Assembly (NCBI GenBank): GCA_947044365.1
Contig: OX345640.1
Coordinates: 3,522,001 to 3,586,000, forward strand
From: Petrosia ficiformis
Lineage: Eukaryota > Porifera > Demospongiae > Haplosclerida > Petrosiidae
Direction of reading: 5' to 3'
DNA: 64,000 nucleotides
This document shows positions 59,501-63,969 of this stretch, piece by piece. The first letter of the stretch is position 1; every line of letters begins with the position of its first letter. Both the position numbers and the translations under genes were made by a program. Below the pieces are notes generated by a model. It made no database searches, had not been told where the DNA came from, and saw nothing but the letters and a program-made list of their open reading frames with translations.

Positions 59501-61561
59501 GTCTTCATCAAATACTCTGTTCAAAGAGACATTTAGTTACATATTGTTATACTGAATATTGTTCTAATAGTTCTAAAACTCCTAACTTCTAATAGTACAT
59601 ATACATTAGACTCTATTCATGGTCTTACTTACCTAATTGTCTCCATCAAATACTCTATTAAAAGATGTTTAGTTACCAATGGTTACGATAATTATTAATC
59701 AATGCACATGCAGTTATTCTTGATTATAGAACTAATGATATTATTGTATCATTTAATAAGAACTAATTTAAGATTCAGATAACAAATTAGATGCAAAGAC
59801 ATACAACTGTTTTCATCCTTTTTCTGGTTGTTTCTTCATATAAGAAGTCATGAAATTATGTTACATTTATATAGTCTCATATGGTATAAGAATTATGTTG
59901 GGAGTACTGACATTGTTAGATTTATATCAGGAGTGTTTCTTACTTAAGCATTAAGTTATTGTATTCTGTGGTTTGTATAAATATTTTGAATGTGTAATAT
60001 AGCTACTATAATGACCCTTTTCCTCATAGTACACTGTAATTGTAATGTTCTATAGTAAAATTAATATAAAGGTCATCACGTTCACCATGACATCAGAAAA
60101 ATGTTCATAACTTTAGTTTGGAATGACTAACAATCTTTTCACCTGTACCATTTTGGTATAATAGTCCTTCTCGTTCTTTTTTGTGTATATCATATTTCAA
60201 TCCATTGCTTCATTATTAAATTACAGTATAATCATGTATTAACCTTATGACATTAAACTATACACTATATTACATATAAAGTTATCACATCATAATTTTG
60301 AGGTTATTGCATTTCCTTACATCAACAATGATGTCATTATTACTAGGAATAGTACAGAGCCAATCAGCTAGGACTTAGGAGACTGATTTTCAGTTATGTT
60401 TTTACTTTATACTGTTACTAGGAAATACTAGTTAAATTTTGTATTAGGAAGTTTATCTTAATCCGACAATGATGTCATTAATACTTTGAATAGAACAGAG
60501 GCAATCAGCTAGGACTGAGGAAACTGATTTTCAGTTCTGTTTATACTTTATATTGTTACAGCTATTTAAATTTTGTATTAGGAAGTTTATCTTAATCCGA
60601 CAATGATGTCATTAATACTACGAATAGAACAGAGGCAATCAGCTAGGACTGAGGAAACTGATTTTCAGTTCTGTTTATACTTTATACTGTTACAGCTATT
60701 TAAATTTTGTATTAGGAAGTTTATCTTTATCCGACAATGATGTCATTATTACTAGGAATAGTACAGAGCCAATCAGCTAAGACTTAGGAGATTTGATTTT
60801 CAGTTCTGTTTATACTTTATACTGTTACTAGGAAATACTTTGTATTAGGAAGTTTATCTTAATCCGACAATGATGTCATTATTACTAGGAATAGTACAGA
60901 GCCAATCAGCTAGGACTTAGGAGATTTGATTTTTAGTTCTGTTTATACTTTATACTGTTACTAGGAAATACTTTGTATTAGGAAGTTTATCTTAATTATT
61001 ACTAGGAATAGTACAGAGCCAATCAGCTAGGACTTAGCTCTTTTATGTGCCACGCTCTTTAATTGACCGAGCCCCCCAGAATGACACAAGTTTCTTAACT
61101 ACATATACTCGCATAAGTGACACAAGCATATATATTTATATAGATTCAACCCCATGGAAAGCAATTATATGGATGGCCCTGCAGACCATAAAAAGTATTC
61201 CTATGATTGCTTTGTCGTGTTATCATCAGTAATCACTGCTGACCTGAACACACCAGCCTATTATATACTATTTAAATTTGTAGTAGGAAGAAGTTTTTCT
61301 ATACCACAAAATTTATATTTCCCAATAACAATAAAAATTTAAAATCATAACTGCATTGCACAAAATTGGTCGATTGTGTAAATTAATAGCACACAACATG
61401 GTAACAGTGTCAAGTTCTTCCAAAACTTATATTTCCTAATGATCCACATTGTATATGATAAAATTATACTGTATTATACTCATCTCAGTATGGTCTTTTC
61501 CAAACAGGTGATTGGTCTACTCCTTCCGAATCAAACTTTTGGACAAATGATATTTTGGCAG
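17482..61561 (+). CDS. SFXN5: Sideroflexin-5-like mitochondrial carrier, seven exons, 3' end beyond window
   Basis: Sideroflexins are multi-pass inner-mitochondrial-membrane transporters; SFXN1 carries serine and SFXN5 has been linked to citrate-type substrates. Exons 17482-17526, 17603-17671, 17732-17809, 44078-44104, 57336-57390, 59093-59118 and 61508-61561 join in phase to 118 codons. The product reads VLGKSRFDQ, TTFIGRLRHFMNVVDPRTLL, LWEAQKIKQ, AIIHPDTGQK, PPFRMSGFVPFG and VIGLLLPNQTF. That is the SFXN family order, with the HPDTG signature, and LGK.RF.QT.F.GR.RHF is closest to SFXN5 as I remember it. Only the N-terminal soluble part and the start of the first membrane segment are in the window; the family has about 320-340 residues. 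Introns 1 and 2 are 76 and 60 bp, introns 3 and 4 about 26.3 and 13.2 kb. Confidence 0.9.
17603..17671 (+). CDS. SFXN5: SFXN5 exon 2
   Basis: This exon has 69 nt, with acceptor GTCATAG| and donor AAG|GTACAA. It encodes TTFIGRLRHFMNVVDPRTLL, then TTK. F.GR..HF....DPR.L is the sideroflexin opening signature. Confidence 0.93.
17732..17809 (+). CDS. SFXN5: SFXN5 exon 3
   Basis: This exon has 78 nt, with acceptor TTCTCAG| and donor CAG|GTTATA. It encodes EKLSQAITLLNDYQEGKLGP, then EITDKQ. It matches the sideroflexin helix ending D(Y)..G...PG.T..QLW. The next coding bases are about 26.3 kb away. Confidence 0.92.
18640..19130. repeat. 116-bp minisatellite, about four copies (SFXN5 intron 3)
   Basis: ATGAGAGTTTATTACTGTAT starts at 18672, 18788, 18904 and 19020 (last copy diverged). 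Units carry TAGCATGTCTAGATAATGAT. The preceding 17810-18640 has only a short duplication around 17870-18000 (TTTGTACCTTAG...AATGGTACA). Confidence 0.85.
19220..19810. repeat. 77-bp minisatellite
   Basis: Units carry GACATTTGAGCTTATTCTCA, TGTCATGTGACTGTCAATGA and AATCATGTCAATATTAACAT. Starts at 19563 and 19640 give a period of 77, and outer copies are degraded. Confidence 0.85.
19863..20003. repeat. (ACAT)n microsatellite
   Basis: A near-pure tetranucleotide run that creates false ORFs in several frames on both strands. The following 20004-20930 has no feature I could support. Confidence 0.95.
20971..21105 (+). mobile_element. tRNA-derived SINE with TCTT tail
   Basis: The head 20974-21046 folds like a 73-nt tRNA: acceptor GCCTTGG/CTGAGGC, anticodon arm TCTGT-CTGGAGT-GCAGA, T arm GTGGG-TTCAAAT-CCCAC. 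The D stem GCTC/GCAC has two mismatches, and anticodon GGA (Ser) lacks the long variable arm that tRNA-Ser needs, so it is a SINE head and not a working tRNA. The body follows, then (TCTT)n. CACCTGAGGCAA (21037-21048) pairs with TTGCCTCAGGTG (21070-21081). A truncated inverted copy is at 41322-41391. Confidence 0.7.
21440..21875. repeat. About 130-bp minisatellite, four copies
   Basis: Units share GGGAAAGAGAATCAGGTTTT, TATACCACTCTATTATTATC and TTCCTTTATGGCAGTTA. Several short plus-strand ORFs in it are repeat artefacts. Confidence 0.85.
22545..23420. repeat. 30-bp minisatellite, about 29 copies
   Basis: The unit is GATACTACACTACCTGTATACTA[G/C]TATATAT. Variants (GACACT, TATTTG) recur in blocks of about three units, showing higher-order duplication. 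The preceding 21876-22544 has no supported feature. Confidence 0.9.
23440..24500. repeat. Minisatellite with ACATTGACCTGACC units and higher-order copies
   Basis: About 49-bp units (CTACATTGACCTGACCCCTT, ACTGGTGTATGTACTGCTGT) alternate with a variant containing TGTGATGTATTACTATAC. The ZU5-like fragment sits at its left edge and is not repeated. Confidence 0.85.
23499..23714 (-). pseudogene. ZU5-like domain fragment inside SFXN5 intron 3
   Basis: The minus frame reads HEQSFICNKCGFRLYVPEEV, then ALSPSETCIVDVKALIAGRF and ILPMNTELVSDLY. The pattern (G-F-hydrophobic-VPE.AL.....C...VK.L..G.F.LP...ELVS..Y) matches ZU5-like modules abundant in sponge and cnidarian receptor or death-domain proteins. 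A possible acceptor TGGGTAG| precedes it and a possible donor CTA|GTAAGAG follows. It is a lone fragment between two minisatellites, so a relic is likelier than a working nested gene. Codons look coding-like and there is no internal stop. Confidence 0.5.
24740..24821 (-). pseudogene. Possible coding exon or relic, minus strand
   Basis: Acceptor GTTTCAG| and donor CCT|GTAAAA bound an open frame: DKDSLYHGSDIIKAPTNQFV, then FLCWKTSP. It lies upstream (on the minus strand) of the ZU5-like fragment and might belong to the same gene. Its phase-0 end does not join the fragment's apparent phase-2 start directly, so another exon would be needed. I do not recognise the family. Confidence 0.25.
25303..25700. 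mobile_element. Interspersed repeat family I
   Basis: Segments in order: AGTATCCCTATGATTGCTTG...TTCAGTAATC; CTACTCTCCTTACCTTTTAA; GAGCTCGAGTGCGTGTTCTA...GCACCACGCCCATTAATTGA; then GGATGGCCCTACAGGCCATA. It is about 70-80% alike to 63637-64000, with partial or permuted copies at 61040-61262 and 59178-59345 (inverted). No transposase ORF was seen. Confidence 0.65.
25790..25880. repeat. Imperfect palindrome
   Basis: CACTAAATTCTAATGAAAGA(GGAAA) is matched inverted by TTTCCTCTTTCATCTTTATTCATTAGAATTTAGCG. The arms are about 30 bp. This may be a short foldback MITE. Confidence 0.6.
26560..26716. mobile_element. MITE family F
   Basis: Ends TCATCGTACAGTAACAGTAA and, inverted, TACTATACTGTATGATGA; related copy at 31772-31941. 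The interior shares AGTTCTATTGTCAGTA and CAATTACTGTCAAAACTA. Confidence 0.55.
27313..27409. repeat. 97-bp near-perfect palindrome
   Basis: The left arm TCCTTTGACCTGGAA...TTCATACTATTGCAACATAT pairs with the right arm ATATGTTGCAATAGTATGAA...TTCCAGGTCAAAGGA; the centre is (TA)-rich. A transcript would form a hairpin of about 45 bp. It may be a foldback MITE or a small-RNA precursor. Confidence 0.85.
27702..27946. mobile_element. MITE family E, representative copy
   Basis: It starts AAAGTCTGTTCACATTCACA and ends GTGAATAACCTTTA, with an interior including TAATGTTATAATGTTAATAC and ATATGAAAATGGTGCATGTA. Ends are imperfect inverted repeats of about 25 bp. Confidence 0.65.
27947..28180. repeat. About 82-bp tandem repeat, three copies
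   Basis: AACCTTTACTGTAGATAGCA, TGTATTGGAACTGAAGGCAT and GCCCATTTATTAA recur three times. The following 28181-28935 shows no feature I can support. Confidence 0.8.
28940..29290. repeat. 33-bp minisatellite, ten copies, open on both strands
   Basis: The unit is TCTCCTCCATTGTATTATAC + TAATGACCCATAG. The 33-bp period keeps frames open, giving 105-141 codon repetitive ORFs on both strands; neither looks like a real protein. Confidence 0.9.
29330..29990. repeat. About 120-bp minisatellite, degenerate
   Basis: TGAGGTTCCAATATCCT, CTATTTCACATGATGTAATG, GTGATCCCCAGCTAAA and TACTATACTAATCCTGCTCA recur five or six times with drift. Confidence 0.8.
30720..31400. repeat. About 119-bp minisatellite, six copies
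   Basis: TTTACACAGAAACCAGTACC, TATTATACATCCTGGATGCT and GGCCTGATAGAGTATTGGCA recur six times. One-base indels (AAACTTAAT against AACTTAAT) change the period, and a 158-codon minus ORF over it is an artefact. The stretch 29991-30719 shows no supported feature. Confidence 0.9.
31772..31941. mobile_element. MITE family F, second copy
   Basis: ATCATCATACAGTAACAGTA at the left and AGTGTATGATTAC at the right; the interior matches 26560-26716. Confidence 0.55.
31955..32175. mobile_element. MITE family E copy
   Basis: AAAGGTCTGTTCACAGTGAC ... GTTAATACATGATTATACTG ... GTTGGTCGTTCCAAACTAAA ... CAACCTTTAA. Confidence 0.6.
32834..33050. mobile_element. MITE family E copy, degraded 5' end
   Basis: TAATGACCTCAAAATTAGGA, ATGTCATAAGGTTAATACAT, ATGAAAATGGTGAAGGTAAA and ATTCCAAACTGAGGTC are present. 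Bases 32176-32833 and 33051-33450 show nothing I can support. Confidence 0.6.
33450..33800. mobile_element. Possible hAT-like MITE, diverged
   Basis: TTGCAATAATCATATCGCAT and TTGCAATATTGCAATAATCG near opposite ends, and the general layout, resemble 3250-3554. No target duplication was found. Confidence 0.35.
33804..34095. mobile_element. Interspersed repeat family H copy
   Basis: GGGTTTCATATGGGATTTTT, CCCCCAGGAAATGTTTTAAT and TTTTAGGCTCTC match 9231-9475 in part. It ends near CCTGGGGGACACACTG. Confidence 0.45.
34262..35210. repeat. 65-bp array amplified from a family C MITE interior, about 14 copies
   Basis: The unit TTTTAGTTTGACAATAATGA + CCACTTTTAGTTATAGTAAT + AGTTACTTAACTCTTACTAAAGGGG is the left part of MITE family C (compare 13871-13990). 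Copies are nearly identical, so the expansion is recent. Around 35165 it runs back into ordinary family C sequence (AAGTAATATCAGGCTTACTA). Confidence 0.85.
36290..36610. repeat. About 120-bp tandem repeat, three copies
   Basis: TGTATTGTTTACCTTAAA, GAGTGTAATATAGAATTATA and TGGTAAGCCTCTATAA with GGTGGGTTGGTGAGCATAG recur. An earlier partial copy is near 36000-36060. Bases 35211-36000 hold no feature I can name. Confidence 0.75.
37220..37640. repeat. About 140-bp tandem repeat, three degenerate copies
   Basis: AAAGATAATGCATATGATGT, TTGGGAAATTGCAATTATTA and TAGTATTAATCTCTATTTGT recur. Bases 36620-37219 and 37641-38187 have no supported feature. Confidence 0.7.
38188..38420. mobile_element. MITE family E, inverted copy
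   Basis: AAAGGTCATTCACATTTACC at the left and CATCGTGAATATGAACAGAC at the right, with TATGACATTAAACTATACAC inside. The two ends show the family's inverted termini best. Confidence 0.65.
38765..38855. mobile_element. Short MITE family C derivative
   Basis: ACTAGTGTTGTTTTAGTTAA ... AGTGAACTAAAATAACACTA, about 85 bp, mainly the two ends. Confidence 0.65.
38968..39245. mobile_element. MITE family C copy
   Basis: TTAGTGTTGTTTTAGCTTGA followed by the family interior (ACTAAAGGGTTTTAGTTTTA, CATTATTGGTCAATTTTCAT). The right end is diverged. Confidence 0.65.
39250..39477. mobile_element. MITE family D copy
   Basis: GGATGAGAAAAGGGCTCTTA at the left and TTCTCATCCACAGTCACA at the right. It matches 61579-61804, and 46329-46569 in reverse, including ACACCAGGTATTATCCATTG. 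Confidence 0.7.
39743..40040. mobile_element. hAT-like MITE, GATGTGTGATAC ends
   Basis: Left GATGTGTGATACGTG, right GTATCACACATCCCTA; the interior has ATCGTGATACTGTATCGTAT. Its right end abuts a family C MITE. Flanks share ATCTA only, so the target duplication is uncertain. Confidence 0.55.
40045..40315. mobile_element. MITE family C copy
   Basis: TAATGTTGTTTTAGTATAAC followed by the family interior (TTTTAGTTAACTAACTAAAA, GCCCATTATTAGCCAATTTT). Confidence 0.65.
40615..41462. repeat. 22-bp TACATGTA minisatellite, interrupted by a SINE tail
   Basis: The unit is TACTAATGATTACATGTACATG with variants (CATTCATATGATTACATATA). The array is split by 41320-41391 and resumes after it. Confidence 0.85.
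41322..41391 (-). mobile_element. 5'-truncated SINE tail inserted in minisatellite
   Basis: (AAAG)n followed by ACACCTGAGGCAATGGAAAA and ATGAAAAATGAGAGTT is the reverse complement of the tail of the SINE at 20971-21105. Confidence 0.7.
41635..41800. repeat. AAGCCATTGTGGCTG tandem repeat
   Basis: Five or six units of TTTCTAAGCCATTGTGGCTG + spacer of varying length; each unit contains the short palindrome AGCCAttgTGGCT. Confidence 0.8.
42531..42670 (+). mobile_element. tRNA-derived SINE relic
   Basis: An A-box-like TGGCATAGGGGTTAGAGC is followed 33 bp later by a B-box-like GGTTCTGATTCTG, the arrangement of a Pol III promoter. It continues with CTCTCAGCATGTTGTTTCC. No tRNA cloverleaf closes. 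Confidence 0.6.
42780..43265. repeat. About 120-bp tandem repeat, four copies
   Basis: GTACGATAATTA...TTAATCCAAT, TATTATTTAATTATAATACT, TCAGTTTCCGCAAATGTGCA and ATGTATGTATT recur with drift. Confidence 0.75.
43357..43621. mobile_element. MITE family E, inverted copy, upstream of SFXN5 exon 4
   Basis: AATGTCATTCAGGTGCACTT ... TTAGTTTGGAATGACTATCA ... TTATGACATTAAACTATACA ... CATGAATGTGAACAGACTTT. Confidence 0.65.
44078..44104 (+). CDS. SFXN5: SFXN5 exon 4, 27-nt micro-exon
   Basis: Acceptor CTTTCTGTAG| and donor CAG|GTAATT enclose nine codons, LWEAQKIKQ. This is exactly the piece missing between ...TDKQ and AIIHPDTG in the family. Phase is 0 on both sides. It sits immediately before a TCTG/GTAC repeat, and a longer overlapping ORF is just the readthrough into that repeat. 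Confidence 0.9.
44113..44358. repeat. TCTG / GTACATGTAT microsatellite
   Basis: TCTG and TGTACATGTA units make several overlapping cysteine-rich ORFs in three frames. It begins right after the SFXN5 micro-exon. Confidence 0.9.
44359..44432. mobile_element. 74-bp minimal MITE of family C
   Basis: Perfect 15-bp inverted ends ACTAGTGTTGTTTTA / TAAAACAACACTAGT surround only 44 bp of interior. It interrupts the TCTG microsatellite, which resumes as GTCTGTCTGTCTG nearby. Confidence 0.85.
44600..45620. repeat. 114-bp minisatellite, five good copies then decay
   Basis: GTCAGGAATACTAGGTAATC starts at 44608, 44722, 44836, 44950 and 45064, then recurs degenerately to about 45620. Units include GACTATAGTTCACATACTAA. 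Confidence 0.9.
45915..46092. mobile_element. MITE-like family G copy
   Basis: GGGCCAATTTGGCTCAAAAA, ACATCTTGAGCCAATTAG, TTAATGCTGTTAGTGATAGT and GGCCCAAAGAGAGAACTGTG occur in the family order. Confidence 0.55.
46329..46569. mobile_element. MITE family D, inverted copy
   Basis: TGTGACAGTGGAACAGTGTA (left, with a short insertion) and CTCATCCATGGTCACA (right). The interior has AATGGATAATACCTGGTGTT. Confidence 0.7.
46590..48021. repeat. 430-bp tandem triplication with variable poly-G tract
   Basis: CACATTAGGTATTCATAGGT opens copies at 46706, 47141 and 47571, preceded by 60-bp sub-repeats from 46595. Each copy ends with T-run/G-run (about 8 T, then 8 to over 20 G) and GATCTC(C/A)ACCTCCTGTAT, part of family H. 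The third copy has a 20-bp insertion near 47836. Copies are otherwise almost identical. Confidence 0.9.
48057..48252. mobile_element. MITE family E, inverted copy
   Basis: AATGTCTGTTCACGTTCACT ... ATAACTTTAGTTTGGAATAA ... TTATGACATTAAACTATACA. Confidence 0.6.
48420..48660. repeat. About 90-bp tandem repeat, three copies
   Basis: GATTACGATATGAGAGCTTT, GTCATGTATAGATAGTTCAA and AAAGGAATTGATATTCCCAG recur three times. Confidence 0.8.
49197..49515. repeat. 94-bp minisatellite, 3.4 copies
   Basis: ATGGTATTAACTCTTGTCAC with AACACATCAATTAACACTTT; units start near 49197, 49291, 49385 and 49479, nearly identical. Confidence 0.9.
49640..50382. repeat. 11-bp ATTAGTTATAC minisatellite
   Basis: More than 60 copies of TTATACATTAG, with 3-bp TAG insertions and ACGTTAG variants arranged in higher-order blocks. 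Confidence 0.95.
50395..51815. repeat. Segmental tandem duplication, copy 1
   Basis: This copy comprises a TTTATACATGGTTTATACAC array (50395-50645), non-repetitive sequence from TAATGTCTTATGCATGTGTT, an ACCTGTACCTATACCT array (51000-51200), a 36-bp array with CTATACATTTACATGTATTA (51190-51520), then unique sequence to TTTGTGGAAAATATGTCTTA. The same succession recurs in copy 2. Confidence 0.9.
51816..53908. repeat. Segmental tandem duplication, copy 2
   Basis: This copy has the same order as copy 1: TACATGGTTTATACACATGC array (51816-52570, three times longer), unique block, ACCTATACCTGTACC array (52920-53260), 36-bp array (53260-53600), then unique sequence ending TTTGTGGAAAATATGTCTTA. The size difference is from array length. 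ORFs up to 221 codons (MLYTWFIH repeats) come from the array, whose period keeps frames open. Confidence 0.9.
53909..55045. other. AT-rich intronic DNA, no feature found
   Basis: This stretch lies inside SFXN5 intron 4. I saw no exon, array or MITE signature. Confidence 0.4.
55046..55395. mobile_element. Inverted pair of tRNA-derived SINE copies
   Basis: Left (55105-55190, minus sense): TTAGAAACGAAGGAAAACTG ... GGGGATCGAACACAGGACCT. Right (55271-55385, plus sense): GTCTGGTGGCTCAGATGGTA (A-box-like), GGTCCTGGGTTTGATCC (B-box-like), TTTTCCTTAGTTTCTAA. The copies face each other and could pair over roughly 80 bp. A family I fragment (CCATCCCTATGATTGCTTTC) precedes them. Confidence 0.65.
56100..56396 (+). 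pseudogene. Amidohydrolase (PF04909-like) fragment, bacterial character
   Basis: One frame from about 56139 reads MYPFYEKAMKSGINNLCIHK, then GLMPRDYADSWAGVLEYQ, DWPQLSFIIYHGCLRAFF and FDNTGRIK, then stops at 56394. This resembles the middle to C-terminal part of bacterial metal-dependent amidohydrolases ((T/M)YP.YEK....GI...C.HKGL.P.DY..SW.GV, DWPQ..F.IYH..LR). GC content is roughly 55%, against about 30% nearby. Upstream of 56139 the frame no longer resembles the family, and there is no splice context. The right edge runs directly into a family G MITE half. The piece is a truncated insertion; horizontal transfer is an inference, and assembly chimerism must be excluded. Confidence 0.6.
56388..56502. 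mobile_element. Half of a family G MITE next to the amidohydrolase fragment
   Basis: GTGTTGCTAAGTACAATATT, GGCCAAATGAGAGAACAGTG, TAATGCCAAATAAGAAGCTC and GTAAGCTTATCAAAAACACT match the right half of 4205-4432. The left half of the MITE is missing. Confidence 0.6.
56985..57122. mobile_element. Interspersed repeat family H, inverted copy
   Basis: TTCAAAATTAAATTTAGTAC, ATTTCCTGGGGGGGCATACA and ATCCTGTATGAAACCCCGC match the family ends. Confidence 0.5.
57336..57390 (+). CDS. SFXN5: SFXN5 exon 5 (HPDTG signature)
   Basis: This exon has 55 nt, with acceptor TCTCCTAG| and donor TCAG|GTGAGT (phase 1). It encodes AIIHPDTGQKILPPFRMS, the sideroflexin HPDTG signature plus the segment before the first membrane helix. 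Confidence 0.93.
57627..58560. repeat. 80-bp minisatellite in alternating orientation
   Basis: Forward units GGGGAATATTGATGGTAATA + GCTGGAGGAATGTTGTGGAA lie at 57627-57800. Reverse-complement units (ACCTTCCACAACATTCCTCC, AGCTATTACCATC) fill 57970-58385, and forward units return at 58386-58560. The array is therefore a double foldback. Confidence 0.85.
57818..57972 (+). other. Candidate membrane-helix exon, strand uncertain
   Basis: Non-repetitive island between the inverted arrays. On the plus strand acceptor CACTTACAG| opens a frame reading LSTVPQEVVLVTVSAIMLII, then AYTMALIVILIIIRIYLL, a convincing hydrophobic helix, ending TAA at 57970. On the minus strand the same bases read YILIMINITIKAIVYAMISI and end GCT|GTAAGT, a consensus donor. 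It is not part of the SFXN5 family. A relic of a receptor gene is possible. Confidence 0.3.
58735..58975. repeat. 84-bp tandem repeat, three copies
   Basis: CACCTATTCAGATACCTACA, AGTGTAAATATTATATAGGC and AGTTGATACTCTACTTATAT recur with little change. Confidence 0.85.
59093..59118 (+). CDS. SFXN5: SFXN5 exon 6, 26-nt micro-exon
   Basis: Acceptor TTAATTAG| and donor ACA|GTAAGT enclose 26 nt. With the leftover G of exon 5 they read GFVPFGSIT. Phases 1 and 0 fit both neighbours, and the family has SG(Y/F).PFG at this point. Confidence 0.87.
59178..59345. mobile_element. Interspersed repeat family I, inverted partial copy
   Basis: CACAGGGCCATCCCTATGAT, then TTTGTGTCACCTACATTTTG and GACTTGCATGCACGTTCTAA, is the reverse complement of the right part of 25303-25700. 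Confidence 0.5.
59325..59680. repeat. 137-bp tandem repeat, 2.5 copies
   Basis: GTACATATACATTTGACTCT, CTTACTTACCTAATTGTCTT and TAGTTCTAAAACTCCTAACT recur at the 137-bp period. Confidence 0.85.
60068..60312. mobile_element. MITE family E, inverted copy
   Basis: AAAGGTCATCACGTTCACCA ... TTTAGTTTGGAATGACTAAC ... TTATGACATTAAACTATACA ... TCATAATTTTGAGGTTATTG. Confidence 0.65.
60313..61040. repeat. About 122-bp minisatellite, six copies
   Basis: CCGACAATGATGTCATTA, GTACAGAGCCAATCAGCTAG and AGTTCTGTTTATACTTTATA with ATTAGGAAGTTTATCTT recur. Indels (TAGGAAATACTA) alter unit length. Confidence 0.9.
61040..61262. mobile_element. Interspersed repeat family I, permuted copy
   Basis: The order is TATGTGCCACGCTCTTTAAT ... 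GGATGGCCCTGCAGACCATA ... TATTCCTATGATTGCTTTGT ... CAGTAATCACTGCTGAC. The segment that is first at 25303 is last here. Confidence 0.6.
61508..61561 (+). CDS. SFXN5: SFXN5 exon 7 (last exon found)
   Basis: This exon has 54 nt, with acceptor CAAACAG| and donor CAG|GTATTG. It encodes VIGLLLPNQTFGQMIFWQ; GLLLPNQT...FWQ is conserved in SFXN5. The following family segment (WLNQSHNA-like) was not found before 64000, so the gene continues downstream. Confidence 0.9.
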
Positions 61562-61578
61562 GTATTGTGCTATGATAT

Positions 61579-61804
61579 GTGACCATGGATGAGAAAAGGG
61601 CTCTTAATACTTTGGCACTTTGACCACTCATATAAACCCTATATAGTATCAAAGGTTGAAATGTACTACACGGGTACCTAACACCAGATATTATCCATTG
61701 ATACAAATTAATTACAGTTCCATTTCACATTCATCTATTTGTAGATACAGACCATGGAAAATCTAGCTTTATGTGTTAAGACCCATATTCTCATCCACAG
61801 TCAC
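61579..61804. mobile_element. MITE family D copy, 17 bp after SFXN5 exon 7
   Basis: Ends TGTGACCATGGATGAGAA and TTCTCATCCACAGTCACA are near-perfect inverted repeats of 18 bp. The interior includes CACCAGATATTATCCATTGA. Confidence 0.75.
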
Positions 61805-61819
61805 ATTTAATGTTACATG

Positions 61820-63235
61820 TATAAACATGTATAATACATGTATATTAGAGCTCATGATATGGTTTTGCAATACATGTATAATACAGTGTATATAATACAT
61901 GTATATTAGAGCTCATGATATGGTTTTGCAATACATGTATAATACAGTGTATATAATACATGTATATTAGAGCTCATGATATGGTTTTGCAATAAATGTA
62001 TAATACAGTGTATATAATACATGTATATTAGAGCTCATGATATGGTTTTGCAATACATGTATAATACAGTGTATATAATACATGTATATTAGAGCTCATG
62101 ATATGGTTTTGCAATAAATGTATAATACAGTGTATATAATACATGTATATTAGAGCTCATGATATGGCTTTGCAATAAATGTATAATACAGTGTATATAA
62201 TACATGTATATTAGAGCTCATGATATGGCTTTGCAATAAATGTATAATACAGTGTATATAATACATGTATATTAGAGCTCATGATATGGTTTTGCAATAC
62301 ATGTATAATACAGTGTATATAAAACATGTATATTAGAGCTCATGATATGGTTTTGCAATAAATGTATAATACAGTGTATATAATACATGTATATTAGAGC
62401 TCATGATATGGTTTTGCAATACATGTATAATACATGTATATTAGAGCTCATGATATGGCTTTGCAATAAATGTATAATACAGTGTATATAATACATGTAT
62501 ATTTAGAGTACATGATATGGTTGTGCAATAATATTACATGTATGATATAATACATGTATATTAGAGCTCATGATATGGTTGTGCAATAATATTACATGTA
62601 TAATATAATACATGAGCTCATGATATATATATATAATACATGTATATTAGAGCTCATAATAATTATGGTTTTGCAATAATATTACATGTATATATGATAT
62701 AACGCTCATGGTGAAGTTTCATATCATAATATAGTTTTGCAATAATATTACATGTATAATATAATACATGCATGAGCTCATGATATGGTTTTGCAATAAT
62801 ATTACATGTATAATATAATACATGAGCTCATGATATATATAATACATGTATATTAGAGCTCATAATATGGTTTTGCAATAATATTACATGTATAGTACAG
62901 TGTATATGATATAACGCTCATGGTGAAGTTTCATATCATAATATAGTTTTGCAATAATATTACATGTATAATATAATACATGAGCTCATGATATATATAA
63001 TACATGTATATTAGAGCTCATAATATGGTTTTGCAATAATATTACATGTATAGTACAGTGTATATGATATAACGCTCATGGTGAAGTTTCATATCATAAT
63101 ATAGTTTTGCAATAATATTACATGTATAATATAATACATGAGCTCATGATATGGTTTTGCAATAATATTACATGTACAGTACAGTGTATATAGTATAATG
63201 CTCATGATGAAGTTTCACAATGATATTACAGTGTA
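61820..63235. repeat. 61-bp satellite passing into larger composite repeats
   Basis: TTAGAGCTCATGATATGGTT + TTGCAATACATGTATAATAC + AGTGTATATAATACATGTATA repeats about ten times to 62480, then as longer units with TAATATTACATGTATAATAT and AACGCTCATGGTGAAGTTTC to 63235. Confidence 0.9.
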
Positions 63236-63636
63236 CATACATGTATGTCTTATTGCAATGTATGCAGTACAAATTTATTTAAGAAAATAGTCGTGATTTA
63301 TTGAAATTAATTATTGATGTACCAATAATTTGATTGGTACATGTAATTGGCCATTGTTATTACATGTTGTATCAGTTATCTATGAATGCCTAAAATAGAC
63401 AACTATAAAAATATTATGAAGTACTATATAGCCATTCTCTCTTTCTGTATTAATGTTTAAAATATAGGTTTTAGTTATAGTTATAGTTGTACCATGGTGG
63501 ATTCAGGGGGAGTTCATTGAGTCTGTTCTGGCCATCTTGAATTGCCATTCCCGATAATTAATAATTGCATAGTATCTTCCACATGTAGCAGTAAATTGAT
63601 CTACTATACTTCAAGAAAAGTGAAAAAGATATATAG

Positions 63637-63969
63637 AGAAAAAAAGTATCCCTATGACTGCTTTGTGGTGTCCAGCATTCAGTAATCATGGCTGATTTTA
63701 TTATGCCTGAAACATAACAGCCTATTATAGTTTCTGTTTTGGTTATCTACTCTCCTTACCTTTTAAAGGACCTTGTAGAATTTTTGGAATATATTTCAGG
63801 TAGAATAGCTAGCTATTAGTTCCAGTATCTACGTAAGCTACAAGCAGCTTTCCTCTGTAGAGCTCGAGCGTGCATTCTATTACGCACTATGCCCATTAAT
63901 TAACTGAGCCTCCCCAGAATGATGTAACATCCTTAACTACATATACAACACATACTCACAAGTGACACA

